A stretch of DNA of 35,079 nt, taken from IMG/VR virus record IMGVR_UViG_3300032053_000260, positions 1 through 35,079 of that record, one strand, 5' to 3'. The notes under the pieces were generated by a model that was given only the letters and a program-made list of their open reading frames with translations, searched no databases and was not told the DNA's origin. Shown here one piece after another: positions 14,586 through 20,638 of this stretch. This DNA comes from a virus. A program made the position numbers and the translations under genes. Position 1 is the first letter of the stretch; the number at the start of each line of letters is the position of its first letter.

Positions 14586-14619
14586 TTTTAAAAATGCTTG
14601 TATTTAAATCTATTTGTGA

Positions 14620-14627
14620 TATAAATA
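14620..14627 (+). promoter_or_regulatory. T4-type late promoter on plus strand, upstream of tRNA
   Basis: Perfect TATAAATA on the plus strand, the only exact copy I noticed in that orientation. It lies 67 bases before the tRNA 5' end, so the tRNA is probably made late. Confidence 0.65.
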
Positions 14628-14634
14628 GAGCCGT

Positions 14635-14679
14635 ATGAAACATTTTCTTCTGTCATATTATCCATTCTATCTCCCGTAA
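14635..14679 (+). other. Possible Tyr-rich leader ORF before tRNA-Tyr
   Basis: A 14-codon frame, MKHFLLSYYPFYLP, starts at the predicted transcription start and stops inside the loop of a hairpin (14671-14685). Three of its 14 residues are tyrosine, and the tRNA-Tyr lies 15 bases further on. It may be coincidence; no Shine-Dalgarno would be present if transcription starts near 14633. Confidence 0.25.
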
Positions 14680-14685
14680 CGGGAG
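14671..14685 (+). other. Short perfect hairpin before tRNA
   Basis: CTCCCG-TAA-CGGGAG forms a six-base-pair stem with a three-base loop, eight bases upstream of the tRNA. No T-run follows on either strand, so it is not an obvious terminator. The left arm could pair instead with the GGGAG at the tRNA 5' end, giving alternative folds relevant to 5' processing. Confidence 0.5.
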
Positions 14686-14693
14686 AACAATAT

Positions 14694-14779
14694 GGGAGTG
14701 CGGTAACGACGGTGGGTTACGGCAGTCTGTAAAACTGCTCCCGCAGGGCTAGTAGGTTCGAATCCTATCACTCCCACCA
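14694..14779 (+). tRNA. tRNA-Tyr (anticodon GUA)
   Basis: An 86-base class II tRNA read by eye: acceptor stem GGGAGTG/CACTCCC, discriminator A and encoded CCA; D arm GTAAC/GTTAC; anticodon stem GCAGT/ACTGC with loop CTGTAAA, anticodon GTA; long variable arm with stem CCC-GCA-GGG; T arm GTAGG-TTCGAAT-CCTAT. The long variable arm agrees with bacterial tRNA-Tyr. It lies on the plus strand downstream of a plus-strand late promoter, and its 3' end is three bases from the convergent HNH endonuclease stop codon. Confidence 0.95.
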
Positions 14780-14782
14780 AGA

Positions 14783-15250
14783 TTATTTTTTAAAATGCTT
14801 ATGTACAGACGCATCACTGACACCCAACAAACGAGCAACTTTTGAAAAATTCATTTCATTTTCAAACATCAAACAATTTAAATCTATAAAATTCCAATTT
14901 ATTTTTGTTGGGTGGATTCGATCTGTATTAGAACATTTACAAGAACAATATGTTCTTTCTCGCGATTGCCTCGTTTGAAATTTCTTATAACAGACAGGAC
15001 ATTCTTTAGTAAGATAGTTAATAATTCTTTTCTTTTTAATATTTCTACCACAAAATGTACTTGTTTGACTATTGCAGTTTGGACAAAGTAATCTAAGATT
15101 TTCAGTTCGATCATCATTATTGATACCATTAATATGATCTAGAACCAGTGTTAGTGGTTTAAGATTCCATTCGGATAACCCACATATGGAACATTCATTT
15201 TTGATTTTGTTTTCTTTTAGCAGCCTTCTTTTAGGTGTTCCTCGGTGCAT
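14783..15250 (-). CDS. HNH homing endonuclease with C-terminal zinc finger and HTH
   Basis: About 155 residues from ATG 15250. Order of parts: an HNH nuclease with zinc-binding CSICG and CPNC, and catalytic core LVLDHINGINNDDRTENLRL followed by LCPNC; a second CPVC...YCSCKC zinc module; and a C-terminal helix-turn-helix (FSKVARLLGVSDASVHKHFK). This is typical of phage mobile endonucleases. The frame opens further upstream at ATG 15265, but a TATAAATA promoter ends three bases before that ATG, so transcription should start at or past it. The ATG at 15250 has AGGGCGG at proper distance and is preferred. It is adjacent to and convergent with the tRNA-Tyr, a common setting for homing endonucleases in phage tRNA regions. 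Confidence 0.88.
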   Translation of the reverse strand: MHRGTPKRRLLKENKIKNECSICGLSEWNLKPLTLVLDHINGINNDDRTENLRLLCPNCNSQTSTFCGRNIKKKRIINYLTKECPVCYKKFQTRQSRERTYCSCKCSNTDRIHPTKINWNFIDLNCLMFENEMNFSKVARLLGVSDASVHKHFKK

Positions 15251-15267
15251 ATATTCCGCCCTCATTG

Positions 15268-15275
15268 TATTTATA
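15268..15275 (-). promoter_or_regulatory. T4-type late promoter for HNH endonuclease
   Basis: Perfect TATAAATA on the minus strand. Its closeness to the first in-frame ATG (two bases) decides the start call in favour of 15250. Confidence 0.75.
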
Positions 15276-15291
15276 TTAGAGGGCCATCAAT

Positions 15292-15322
15292 AAAAAAGGC
15301 CGGAAGATTCGAACTTCCGGCC
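15292..15322 (-). terminator. Strong rho-independent terminator
   Basis: A perfect nine-base-pair stem GGCCGGAAG/CTTCCGGCC (15298-15306 with 15314-15322) and seven-base loop, followed on the minus strand by six T. It is 31 bases after the stop of the 15354-15617 gene and upstream of the HNH gene promoter. Confidence 0.93.
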
Positions 15323-15353
15323 CGTGCCAATACGTTAATTGGTATTTAAAACC

Positions 15354-15617
15354 TTAGTTGTCTAGCTTGACTTGAATCTTTTCGCCAGCAGCAACTTGTC
15401 CTTCGTTTAAGAAAACTCTAATACGAGTCTTATCTTCTGCACATCCGCCGTTCTCTACATAAGTTGTAGGAGGAACGACAACTCCAACCAATTCGTCACT
15501 GGCTGAAAATTTTGATACTTCTAACTTCACTTGAGCATCAATCGAAACGCGATTAATAAGAATCTCGACTGGATTCTCAGAAACTTCCATAAGCTGTGAT
15601 GTATATAAATTTGCCAT
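15354..15617 (-). CDS. Small beta-rich protein, probably virion-associated
   Basis: An 87-residue protein, MANLYTSQLMEVSENPVEIL..., beta-strand rich with a C-terminal KTRIRVFLNEGQVAAGEKIQ and VKLDN. I do not recognise the family. It has GGGAG before the ATG, its own late promoter 51 bases upstream, and a strong terminator behind it. A single-gene, strongly isolated late unit suggests a protein needed in high copy, such as a decoration or fibre-associated protein; this is inference. Confidence 0.65.
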   Translation of the reverse strand: MANLYTSQLMEVSENPVEILINRVSIDAQVKLEVSKFSASDELVGVVVPPTTYVENGGCAEDKTRIRVFLNEGQVAAGEKIQVKLDN

Positions 15618-15632
15618 TTTAAACTCCCAAAT

Positions 15633-15668
15633 AAAAATTTTAGGAAGGGGCCGTGAAGCCCCATTCCT
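15633..15668 (-). terminator. Probable terminator after collagen-like gene, overlapping a late promoter
   Basis: A GC-rich hairpin, AGGAA-T-GGGGC paired with GCCCC-TTCCT (one bulged base), followed on the minus strand by AAAATTTTTAT. The predicted start from the TATAAATA at 15668-15675 falls inside this hairpin, so the downstream transcript would carry only part of the stem. Confidence 0.6.
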
Positions 15669-15675
15669 ATTTATA
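15668..15675 (-). promoter_or_regulatory. T4-type late promoter for 15354-15617
   Basis: Perfect TATAAATA on the minus strand, directly adjoining the stop codon of the upstream collagen-like gene. Confidence 0.75.
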
Positions 15676-17427
15676 TTATCCTAAAATGTTTTTCGCTTTT
15701 AGGTGAGTAATTACTGATCCAAGAACATCTGCTAACTCATCGATTGATGTTACATCAGCATCAAATTCTTGATCCAGCGTTACGTTGGTCACAGTATAAG
15801 CACCAGTTGGGCCAGTGAAGGTTCCAGTCGGACCTGTTGGACCAAGTGCTCCAGTGGTTCCTGTTGGACCAAGTGCTCCAGTGGTTCCTGTTGGGCCTAG
15901 TGCTCCAGTGGTTCCTGTTGGACCAAGTGCTCCAGTGGTTCCTGTTGGGCCTAGTGCGCCGGTTGAGCCTGTTGGACCAATCGATCCGGTATTGCCGGTT
16001 GGACCTAAGTTACCCTGAGCACCATCAGCACCCGTTGGGCCTAAGTCTCCGGTATTGCCTTTAGCCCCAGTTGGACCCAAGTTGCCCTGAGAGCCTGTTG
16101 GGCCTAATGCGCCGGTTGTTCCTGTTGGGCCTAAGTCTCCGGTTGTTCCTGTTGGACCTACTGCACCAGTCGAACCAGTTGGACCTACTGCACCAGTCGA
16201 ACCGGTCGGACCAATTGGACCAACTGCACCACCAAAGATTGGGGTATGTAGGTGCGAACTGTGGGTTGTTCCTTCAAGATATACCGTAATAGTTCTTCCG
16301 CCAGTGGAACTAGACTTTGCATAATATTTTACAACAATACGATCAGTTACGTCAAGAGCAACATCTAGCGTTTGTGTAACATCGATTACGTACATTGTAG
16401 CAGAAGTTGCTGTAACAACCGCTTCGCCCGAAACAATCAATGTTTCAGTTATGCCAGCCCTCTTATAAACTTTAACAAGCAGCTTGTTAACGTCTACATT
16501 GGTGTCTACTTTAGCATAGGTATCAATCGTCCATTCACCGGCAGGAATATTCATAAGACCGGGATCGCCCGCTTCCGAAACATATTCCTTGATTAGAACT
16601 TCTGTATTACTATCAGACGTAGCAGCCTCAGATGATTCTGGATCATCGGCAGGAATGCGGTACATGTAATCATAATTAGTAACATCCGAGTTCTCTTCGT
16701 GAATGTAGTATACAATGCCAGCGGCGTTTGTGCCCGTAACACCCTGAATGCCCTGGTCGCCAGTTGGACCCGTTGGACCCAGGTTGCCCTGAGCGCCTGT
16801 TGGGCCTAAAGCGCCAGTGGTCCCTGTTGGGCCTAAAGCGCCAGTGGTTCCTGTTGGGCCTAAAGCGCCAGTGGTTCCTGTTGGGCCTAAGTCTCCCTGC
16901 GGACCAGTTGGACCGAGTGAGCCACCATTACCCGTTGGACCGATAGCACCGGTTGAACCTGTTGGACCAAGCTCGCCCTGTACGCCAGTGGTTCCTGTTG
17001 GGCCTAAAGCGCCAGTTGTTCCTGTTGGACCGAGTGCTCCAGTTGAACCTGTTGGGCCGAGTGCTCCAGTTGAACCTGTTGGGCCTAAGTCTCCGGTTGT
17101 TCCTGTTGGACCGAGTGCTCCAGTTGTTCCTGTTGGGCCGAGTGCTCCAGTTGTTCCTGTTGGGCCGAGTGCTCCAGTTGTTCCTGTTGGACCGAGTGCT
17201 CCAGTTGTTCCTGTTGGACCGAGTGCTCCAGTTGTTCCTGTTGGACCGAGTGCTCCAGTTGTTCCTGTTGGACCGAGTGCTCCAGTTGAACCTGTTGGGC
17301 CAACTAAACCAGACACATCCCCCGGCGAAACAAACTCAAAGCCACTTTCGTCATTTTTGACGCGAAGTACTTGCAGGGATGTCCCTGTAATGTTACTAGC
17401 AATAACTCCAAATCGTTGTGCAGCCAT
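15676..17427 (-). CDS. Collagen-like fibre protein with two GPT repeat blocks
   Basis: A 583-residue protein. Order: N-terminal cap (1-35, [32 protein letters not shown]) shared with 9764-10348 and 11391-11981; first Gly-X-Y block (about 38-235) of nine-residue units GPTGTTGAL; a beta-rich non-collagen domain (about 235-400); second Gly-X-Y block (about 400-540); C-terminal cassette (about 545-583, [21 protein letters not shown]) like that in the same paralogues. Collagen-like triplets form trimeric rods, and the domain order suggests an elongated trimeric virion fibre or whisker. The Thr-rich GPT triplets are possible O-glycosylation sites. AAGGA precedes the ATG, and two tandem late promoters lie upstream. 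The repeats at DNA level are nearly identical and prone to expansion or contraction. Confidence 0.85.
   Translation of the reverse strand: MAAQRFGVIASNITGTSLQVLRVKNDESGFEFVSPGDVSGLVGPTGSTGALGPTGTTGALGPTGTTGALGPTGTTGALGPTGTTGALGPTGTTGALGPTGTTGALGPTGTTGDLGPTGSTGALGPTGSTGALGPTGTTGALGPTGTTGVQGELGPTGSTGAIGPTGNGGSLGPTGPQGDLGPTGTTGALGPTGTTGALGPTGTTGALGPTGAQGNLGPTGPTGDQGIQGVTGTNAAGIVYYIHEENSDVTNYDYMYRIPADDPESSEAATSDSNTEVLIKEYVSEAGDPGLMNIPAGEWTIDTYAKVDTNVDVNKLLVKVYKRAGITETLIVSGEAVVTATSATMYVIDVTQTLDVALDVTDRIVVKYYAKSSSTGGRTITVYLEGTTHSSHLHTPIFGGAVGPIGPTGSTGAVGPTGSTGAVGPTGTTGDLGPTGTTGALGPTGSQGNLGPTGAKGNTGDLGPTGADGAQGNLGPTGNTGSIGPTGSTGALGPTGTTGALGPTGTTGALGPTGTTGALGPTGTTGALGPTGPTGTFTGPTGAYTVTNVTLDQEFDADVTSIDELADVLGSVITHLKAKNILG
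15800..16230 (-). repeat. Collagen-coding tandem repeats, distal block
   Basis: Imperfect 27-base units coding for GPTGxTGAL. Neighbouring units differ mainly at third positions (GGACCA/GGGCCT type changes). They lie inside the 15676-17427 coding region. Confidence 0.9.
16750..17320 (-). repeat. Collagen-coding tandem repeats, proximal block
   Basis: Long array of 27-base units; between about 17090 and 17290 several consecutive units are identical or differ by one base (forward unit CCAGTTGTTCCTGTTGGACC followed by GAGTGCT). Such homogeneity indicates recent slippage or recombination. Confidence 0.92.
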
Positions 17428-17470
17428 CGTTATTTCCTTAAATTGGTTAAATCAATATTGAATCGTTATT

Positions 17471-17486
17471 GAATCGTCAACGATTC
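17471..17486. promoter_or_regulatory. Inverted repeat in leader of collagen-like gene
   Basis: GAATCGT-CA-ACGATTC, a perfect seven-base inverted repeat, with a further GAATCGT-like copy next to it (17460-17467). It lies between the tandem late promoters and the gene, so it would be in the 5' leader. It could be an RNA hairpin or an operator. No T-run follows. Confidence 0.4.
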
Positions 17487-17507
17487 GCTTTATTACATAA
17501 TCAAATG

Positions 17508-17515
17508 TATTTATA
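17508..17515 (-). promoter_or_regulatory. T4-type late promoter (proximal of tandem pair)
   Basis: Perfect TATAAATA on the minus strand, 81 bases before the ATG of the collagen-like gene. Confidence 0.8.
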
Positions 17516-17521
17516 CGAAAG

Positions 17522-17529
17522 TATTTATA
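17522..17529 (-). promoter_or_regulatory. T4-type late promoter (distal of tandem pair)
   Basis: Perfect TATAAATA on the minus strand, 14 bases upstream of the proximal copy. The doubled promoter suggests strong late expression. Confidence 0.75.
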
Positions 17530-17537
17530 AAAAACAA

Positions 17538-19841
17538 TTATTTGACAGCAACCGCTCTTAAGCTTGGAGCATCATATTCGAAGGTTTCATTTAGCGACAT
17601 TGTAGTAAACCCGGCAGCTTCCAGTGTCTTCTTTAATGTCTGGTTAAGATAACCAAATTTATGAAAGTGCCCAGGGTTGCATTGCCATCCATACATAACT
17701 CTGCAACGATATTCAGGATTTTCTACCAATTGTACCAAGCCCATATCTGGAACGGCAATTTCAATTTCACCGCCAAGCTTTAAAGCTTTATATAAGATGC
17801 TAAGTAATTCTTTTCCTTCAGCTTCTGTAAAATGTTCTAACACATGTTCAAGCAAAAATTTATCAATGGTTTCTGGTTTGAACAATCCTTCTTCTAATAT
17901 ATCAGCTTTGATATCTGCTTTACAGAACTTATCAAGAGTAATATATCCTTCGTGCTTAACAGTGCCCGCCCCGATATCAATCTTTATTTCTTCTGTGTCG
18001 GCCAACCAATTATTTGCTTTACGTCTTGCAAGAAGTTCTCTGTCTGCCGTACAGTTAGCATCGTTCCAAGCCAGCTTATAACAATCATCTACTTCAGCAA
18101 CTTTATTTTTATCAGAACACACATTTACAATACAATGAATATGATCAACATAAGCTTTTGGTTCATACTTATACAAACCTTTTGCCTTTGCTTTCTCTGT
18201 TAATTCATTGTCACAACCGAGATGATGATAGCCTTTATGGAAAAAGAATCCACCAAGTTTATCTCTGAGATCAATTGGAGCAAACCAGTGGCAAGCAATC
18301 TCTCCGTTCCAAACTTTATCGTTGTAACAAACAAGATTTTTATCTTCACAGGCCAGGTATGCATGAACTAAAAATCCAACCAGCGGTTCAGTATCATCAC
18401 CAAGATATGTGCAATAGGTGCAGCCGTGTTCTTTTGCAAGATCAATTAACTCTTCTACGATTGTAGGCACACCAACTTTCTTTTCGAACAACACAATCGA
18501 CATTTGTGTTTCGGCTTTAAAGCATTCATTCAATTCATTAAAGTAAGCTTCATTGCCATCAACACCAATTAAGATTTCATAATTAGAAATCATTATGTTT
18601 TCTTTTATTTTGCTGACACAGTTTATCAGCCTTTCTTTGCGGTCGAGGGTCGGAATAATAATAGCAGTCTTCTTTATATCGTTATGAAATAATGCCCAGT
18701 TGTGTAAATATCTGCGCTCGTGCGGCTTATAGAAGAGGCATTTGTCCAACGCTTCTTTTGCTTTCTCTGGCTGGCCTAGATAATAATATGCGGCTTGCAT
18801 ATAATCTTGTGGCAACCAAGTTGACATTGGCATATAATCGAAAAAATAAGTCTCCGCTCGATCTAAGTTGGGAGCAATCTGCGCCCAGTTGATACACATC
18901 TTCCAGTCTTTCTGCTCATATGCAATCTGTGACATTAACACATATGGGTCAGGATATCTTTGGTCGGCAATGATTGCTTCAAATGCCCACCGCTTTGCAT
19001 CTTCGATCTTACCAAGAACTTTATAACAGTTTGCCAATTCGTATAGGGCGCGGATTTTTTCCGCCGGGAAATTTGAGATTGGTAGATAGAATTTGAAATG
19101 CTCAATGGCTTCTTCGTGCAGCCCGTTATATGTACATTCTTTGCCAAGATAAAAAGCGTACCGAGCTTTCTCTTCTGGCTTTGCATCGTCATAAACTTTT
19201 CTAAGGATACGAAGATTCCTAGCAGTGTTCGCCACGCCTGTTCCGCGTCGGAAGTGATGAAAGGTAACGTCTGCCGGTGCAATATGTTTTCCTGCATTTG
19301 ACTCTAGATATTCATGAATTCTTGCCGTCCACCTTGCAGTTCCTTTTTTGAATGCACGAAGTCTATAATATTTAAATTCTGGTAGAGACTGATTTCCGAT
19401 TTCGTTTGAGCTATGCGAATAAATGTAGGGCATATTAATACACTCTACATTTGGATTGTCTAGATATTGATCTAGGATTTCCCTGTAGCGAGTTACATCC
19501 TGCGGCGACATCAAAACATCGTCGCAGTCGAACCACATAACCCAATCTAGATTTGGATCTGTCTCATAAAGAAAATCCAAAGAAGTATTCCGACTGCGGC
19601 CAAAATCATCATACCAAGAATCTTCTTTAACAAAAGCGCCGTGTGACTTTGCAATCTCAATAGATTTGTCTGTACTGCCGGTGTCTACAATACACAAAGT
19701 ATCCCAGCAGCCTTTCATACTGGAGAGTGCTCGATCAAGATCAAGCTCCTCGTTTTTCATTATTAAATGGCAGCCTACTCTAGACTTCCATTTTCTTTCT
19801 GTTTCTTTTGGAGTTGCTTCTGTTTGTTTCTTGTTATCCAT
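17538..19841 (-). CDS. Fusion glycosyltransferase - TPR - glycosyltransferase - methyltransferase
   Basis: A 767-residue multidomain enzyme. Residues 20-215 form a GT2-type (GT-A fold) glycosyltransferase with HLIMKNEELDLDRAL, CIVDTGSTDKSIEIAKSHGA and the metal-binding WFDCDDV. Residues 225-385 form TPR-like helical repeats (YAFYLGKECTYNGLHEEAIE, ALYELANCYKVLGKIEDAKR). Residues 390-600 form a second glycosyltransferase-like domain (TAIIIPTLDRKERLINCVSK, YLGDDTEP). Residues 617-767 form a SAM-dependent methyltransferase (IDIGAGTVKHEGYITLDKF, FLLEHVLEHFTEAEGKELL, LKLGGEIEIAVPDM). It probably transfers sugars and methylates one. ATG 19841 overlaps the upstream gene by 67 bases without a strong Shine-Dalgarno, so coupling is likely. 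It lies between two collagen-like genes. Alternatives to fibre glycosylation are host-surface or DNA modification. Confidence 0.88.
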   Translation of the reverse strand: MDNKKQTEATPKETERKWKSRVGCHLIMKNEELDLDRALSSMKGCWDTLCIVDTGSTDKSIEIAKSHGAFVKEDSWYDDFGRSRNTSLDFLYETDPNLDWVMWFDCDDVLMSPQDVTRYREILDQYLDNPNVECINMPYIYSHSSNEIGNQSLPEFKYYRLRAFKKGTARWTARIHEYLESNAGKHIAPADVTFHHFRRGTGVANTARNLRILRKVYDDAKPEEKARYAFYLGKECTYNGLHEEAIEHFKFYLPISNFPAEKIRALYELANCYKVLGKIEDAKRWAFEAIIADQRYPDPYVLMSQIAYEQKDWKMCINWAQIAPNLDRAETYFFDYMPMSTWLPQDYMQAAYYYLGQPEKAKEALDKCLFYKPHERRYLHNWALFHNDIKKTAIIIPTLDRKERLINCVSKIKENIMISNYEILIGVDGNEAYFNELNECFKAETQMSIVLFEKKVGVPTIVEELIDLAKEHGCTYCTYLGDDTEPLVGFLVHAYLACEDKNLVCYNDKVWNGEIACHWFAPIDLRDKLGGFFFHKGYHHLGCDNELTEKAKAKGLYKYEPKAYVDHIHCIVNVCSDKNKVAEVDDCYKLAWNDANCTADRELLARRKANNWLADTEEIKIDIGAGTVKHEGYITLDKFCKADIKADILEEGLFKPETIDKFLLEHVLEHFTEAEGKELLSILYKALKLGGEIEIAVPDMGLVQLVENPEYRCRVMYGWQCNPGHFHKFGYLNQTLKKTLEAAGFTTMSLNETFEYDAPSLRAVAVK

Positions 19842-20014
19842 TGTTCGTTGGCCACCTTATAAGATTCTTGAAGATTCTTTTCTCGCTGCTCTTCATCAAA
19901 CGCTGATCCACCTCTTTCATAATAATCAAATCTGCAACTAAGGTTACAGAACTCTGGCATATTGGGATGCCACTCCATAGAAATAAATTTGCCGCAATTA
20001 AAACAACTGTGCAT
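19775..20014 (-). CDS. Small zinc-finger-like protein
   Basis: A 79-residue protein with four cysteines arranged CFNCGK...FCNLSC (residues 4-27), a treble-clef/zinc-ribbon-like pattern, followed by a charged Glu/Gln/Lys-rich helix. The family is unknown; similar small CxxC proteins are common in phages. Its ATG overlaps the preceding stop by one base (TAATG), and its end overlaps the glycosyltransferase start by 67 bases, so it is embedded in a tightly coupled operon. Confidence 0.65.
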   Translation of the reverse strand: MHSCFNCGKFISMEWHPNMPEFCNLSCRFDYYERGGSAFDEEQREKNLQESYKVANEQWITRNKQKQLQKKQKENGSLE

Positions 20015-20319
20015 TACTTAATTATCTTGTTCGGTTGTCCTGGATCGCCTTCCTTATAAAGTAAGGAATAATTCAATCCCGTAGATCCTATTTGCGGTTC
20101 GCCACATTTTAAAGCTTTATATGTCATTAAATATTCATAATCAGACGCACCATTCCAAGAAAGCATCGGTCTAAATTTCCAGTGCCCCGTGGCGATCTTT
20201 AATAACTTTTGTACACCGCACTTATAGAACACAAAATGAAATGCACCATCCAATATGCGAAGCAACTTTCCAACAATCAAATAATAATACTTGTTGTGCT
20301 TAATAAGTCCAATGCTCAT
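20014..20319 (-). CDS. Hypothetical protein, 101 residues
   Basis: An unrecognised 101-residue protein with a basic, aromatic N-terminal half (HNKYYYLIVGKLLRILDGAF, HFVFYKCGVQKLLKIATGHW) and a Gly/Tyr-rich C-terminal half (ending KIIK). The first half could be an amphipathic helix pair; there is no clear transmembrane segment or signal peptide. It shares ATGA (four-base overlap) with the previous gene and TAATG with the next one, so it is translated as part of the glycosyltransferase operon. Function may relate to the modification carried out by the last gene, but this is only context. Confidence 0.65.
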   Translation of the reverse strand: MSIGLIKHNKYYYLIVGKLLRILDGAFHFVFYKCGVQKLLKIATGHWKFRPMLSWNGASDYEYLMTYKALKCGEPQIGSTGLNYSLLYKEGDPGQPNKIIK

Positions 20320-20567
20320 ATACTCTCCTCTTCATTCAACAGTTGTTTGTCTTCTTTGACCGCTTCTTGTTGCGGCGCGGGTTCTTGCGCTTGAATCAAT
20401 TGACTCTTGGCAGCAATTTGTTGATTGACTTGATTCAACTTGTTTTGAAGATCCTGCTTTGCATTTCGATATTGGATCTCGACTGATTCCATATTTGCAA
20501 GAATATCATAAGCTTGTGCCTTGAAGAAATTCATTTCATTCTCAAGTGTCTTTTTATCTGCTGTCAT
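20316..20567 (-). CDS. Small coiled-coil protein, first gene of glycosyltransferase operon
   Basis: An 83-residue protein, mostly a long amphipathic helix (EIQYRNAKQDLQNKLNQVNQ, QIAAKSQLIQ), followed by a Glu/Gln/Pro tail (EPAPQQEAVKEDKQLLNEEE). No enzymatic motif is seen. The start has GGAG eight bases upstream and a sigma70-consensus promoter about 40 bases upstream. It may be a scaffolding or chaperone-like partner, for example for fibre assembly; this is inference from helix content and position. Confidence 0.65.
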   Translation of the reverse strand: MTADKKTLENEMNFFKAQAYDILANMESVEIQYRNAKQDLQNKLNQVNQQIAAKSQLIQAQEPAPQQEAVKEDKQLLNEEESI

Positions 20568-20607
20568 AGTTTACTCCAAATTTAAAACTAAAAGATTACA
20601 CGGTAAT

Positions 20608-20635
20608 AGTATACTATAAAAGGAAAATGTGTCAA
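20608..20635 (-). promoter_or_regulatory. Sigma70-consensus promoter of glycosyltransferase operon
   Basis: TTGACA (20630-20635), 16-base spacer, TATACT (20608-20613) on the minus strand, starting four bases after the stop codon of 20639-21295. It has the same hexamers and spacing as the promoter at 3790-3817. It is one of the few non-late promoters visible in the structural region. Confidence 0.75.
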
Positions 20636-20638
20636 GAA

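Noticed and set aside
14671-14685. Hairpin before the tRNA considered as a terminator
   Set aside because: No T-run on either strand; retained only as a structural element.
17085-17303. Tandem repeats considered as CRISPR or satellite
   Set aside because: Units are contiguous 27-base coding repeats without spacers, encoding collagen-like triplets.
16817-17461. Plus-strand open frame of 214 codons rich in PVGP
   Set aside because: It is the reverse complement of the GPTG collagen repeats; the repeats keep all frames open. No ribosome binding site or promoter on that strand.
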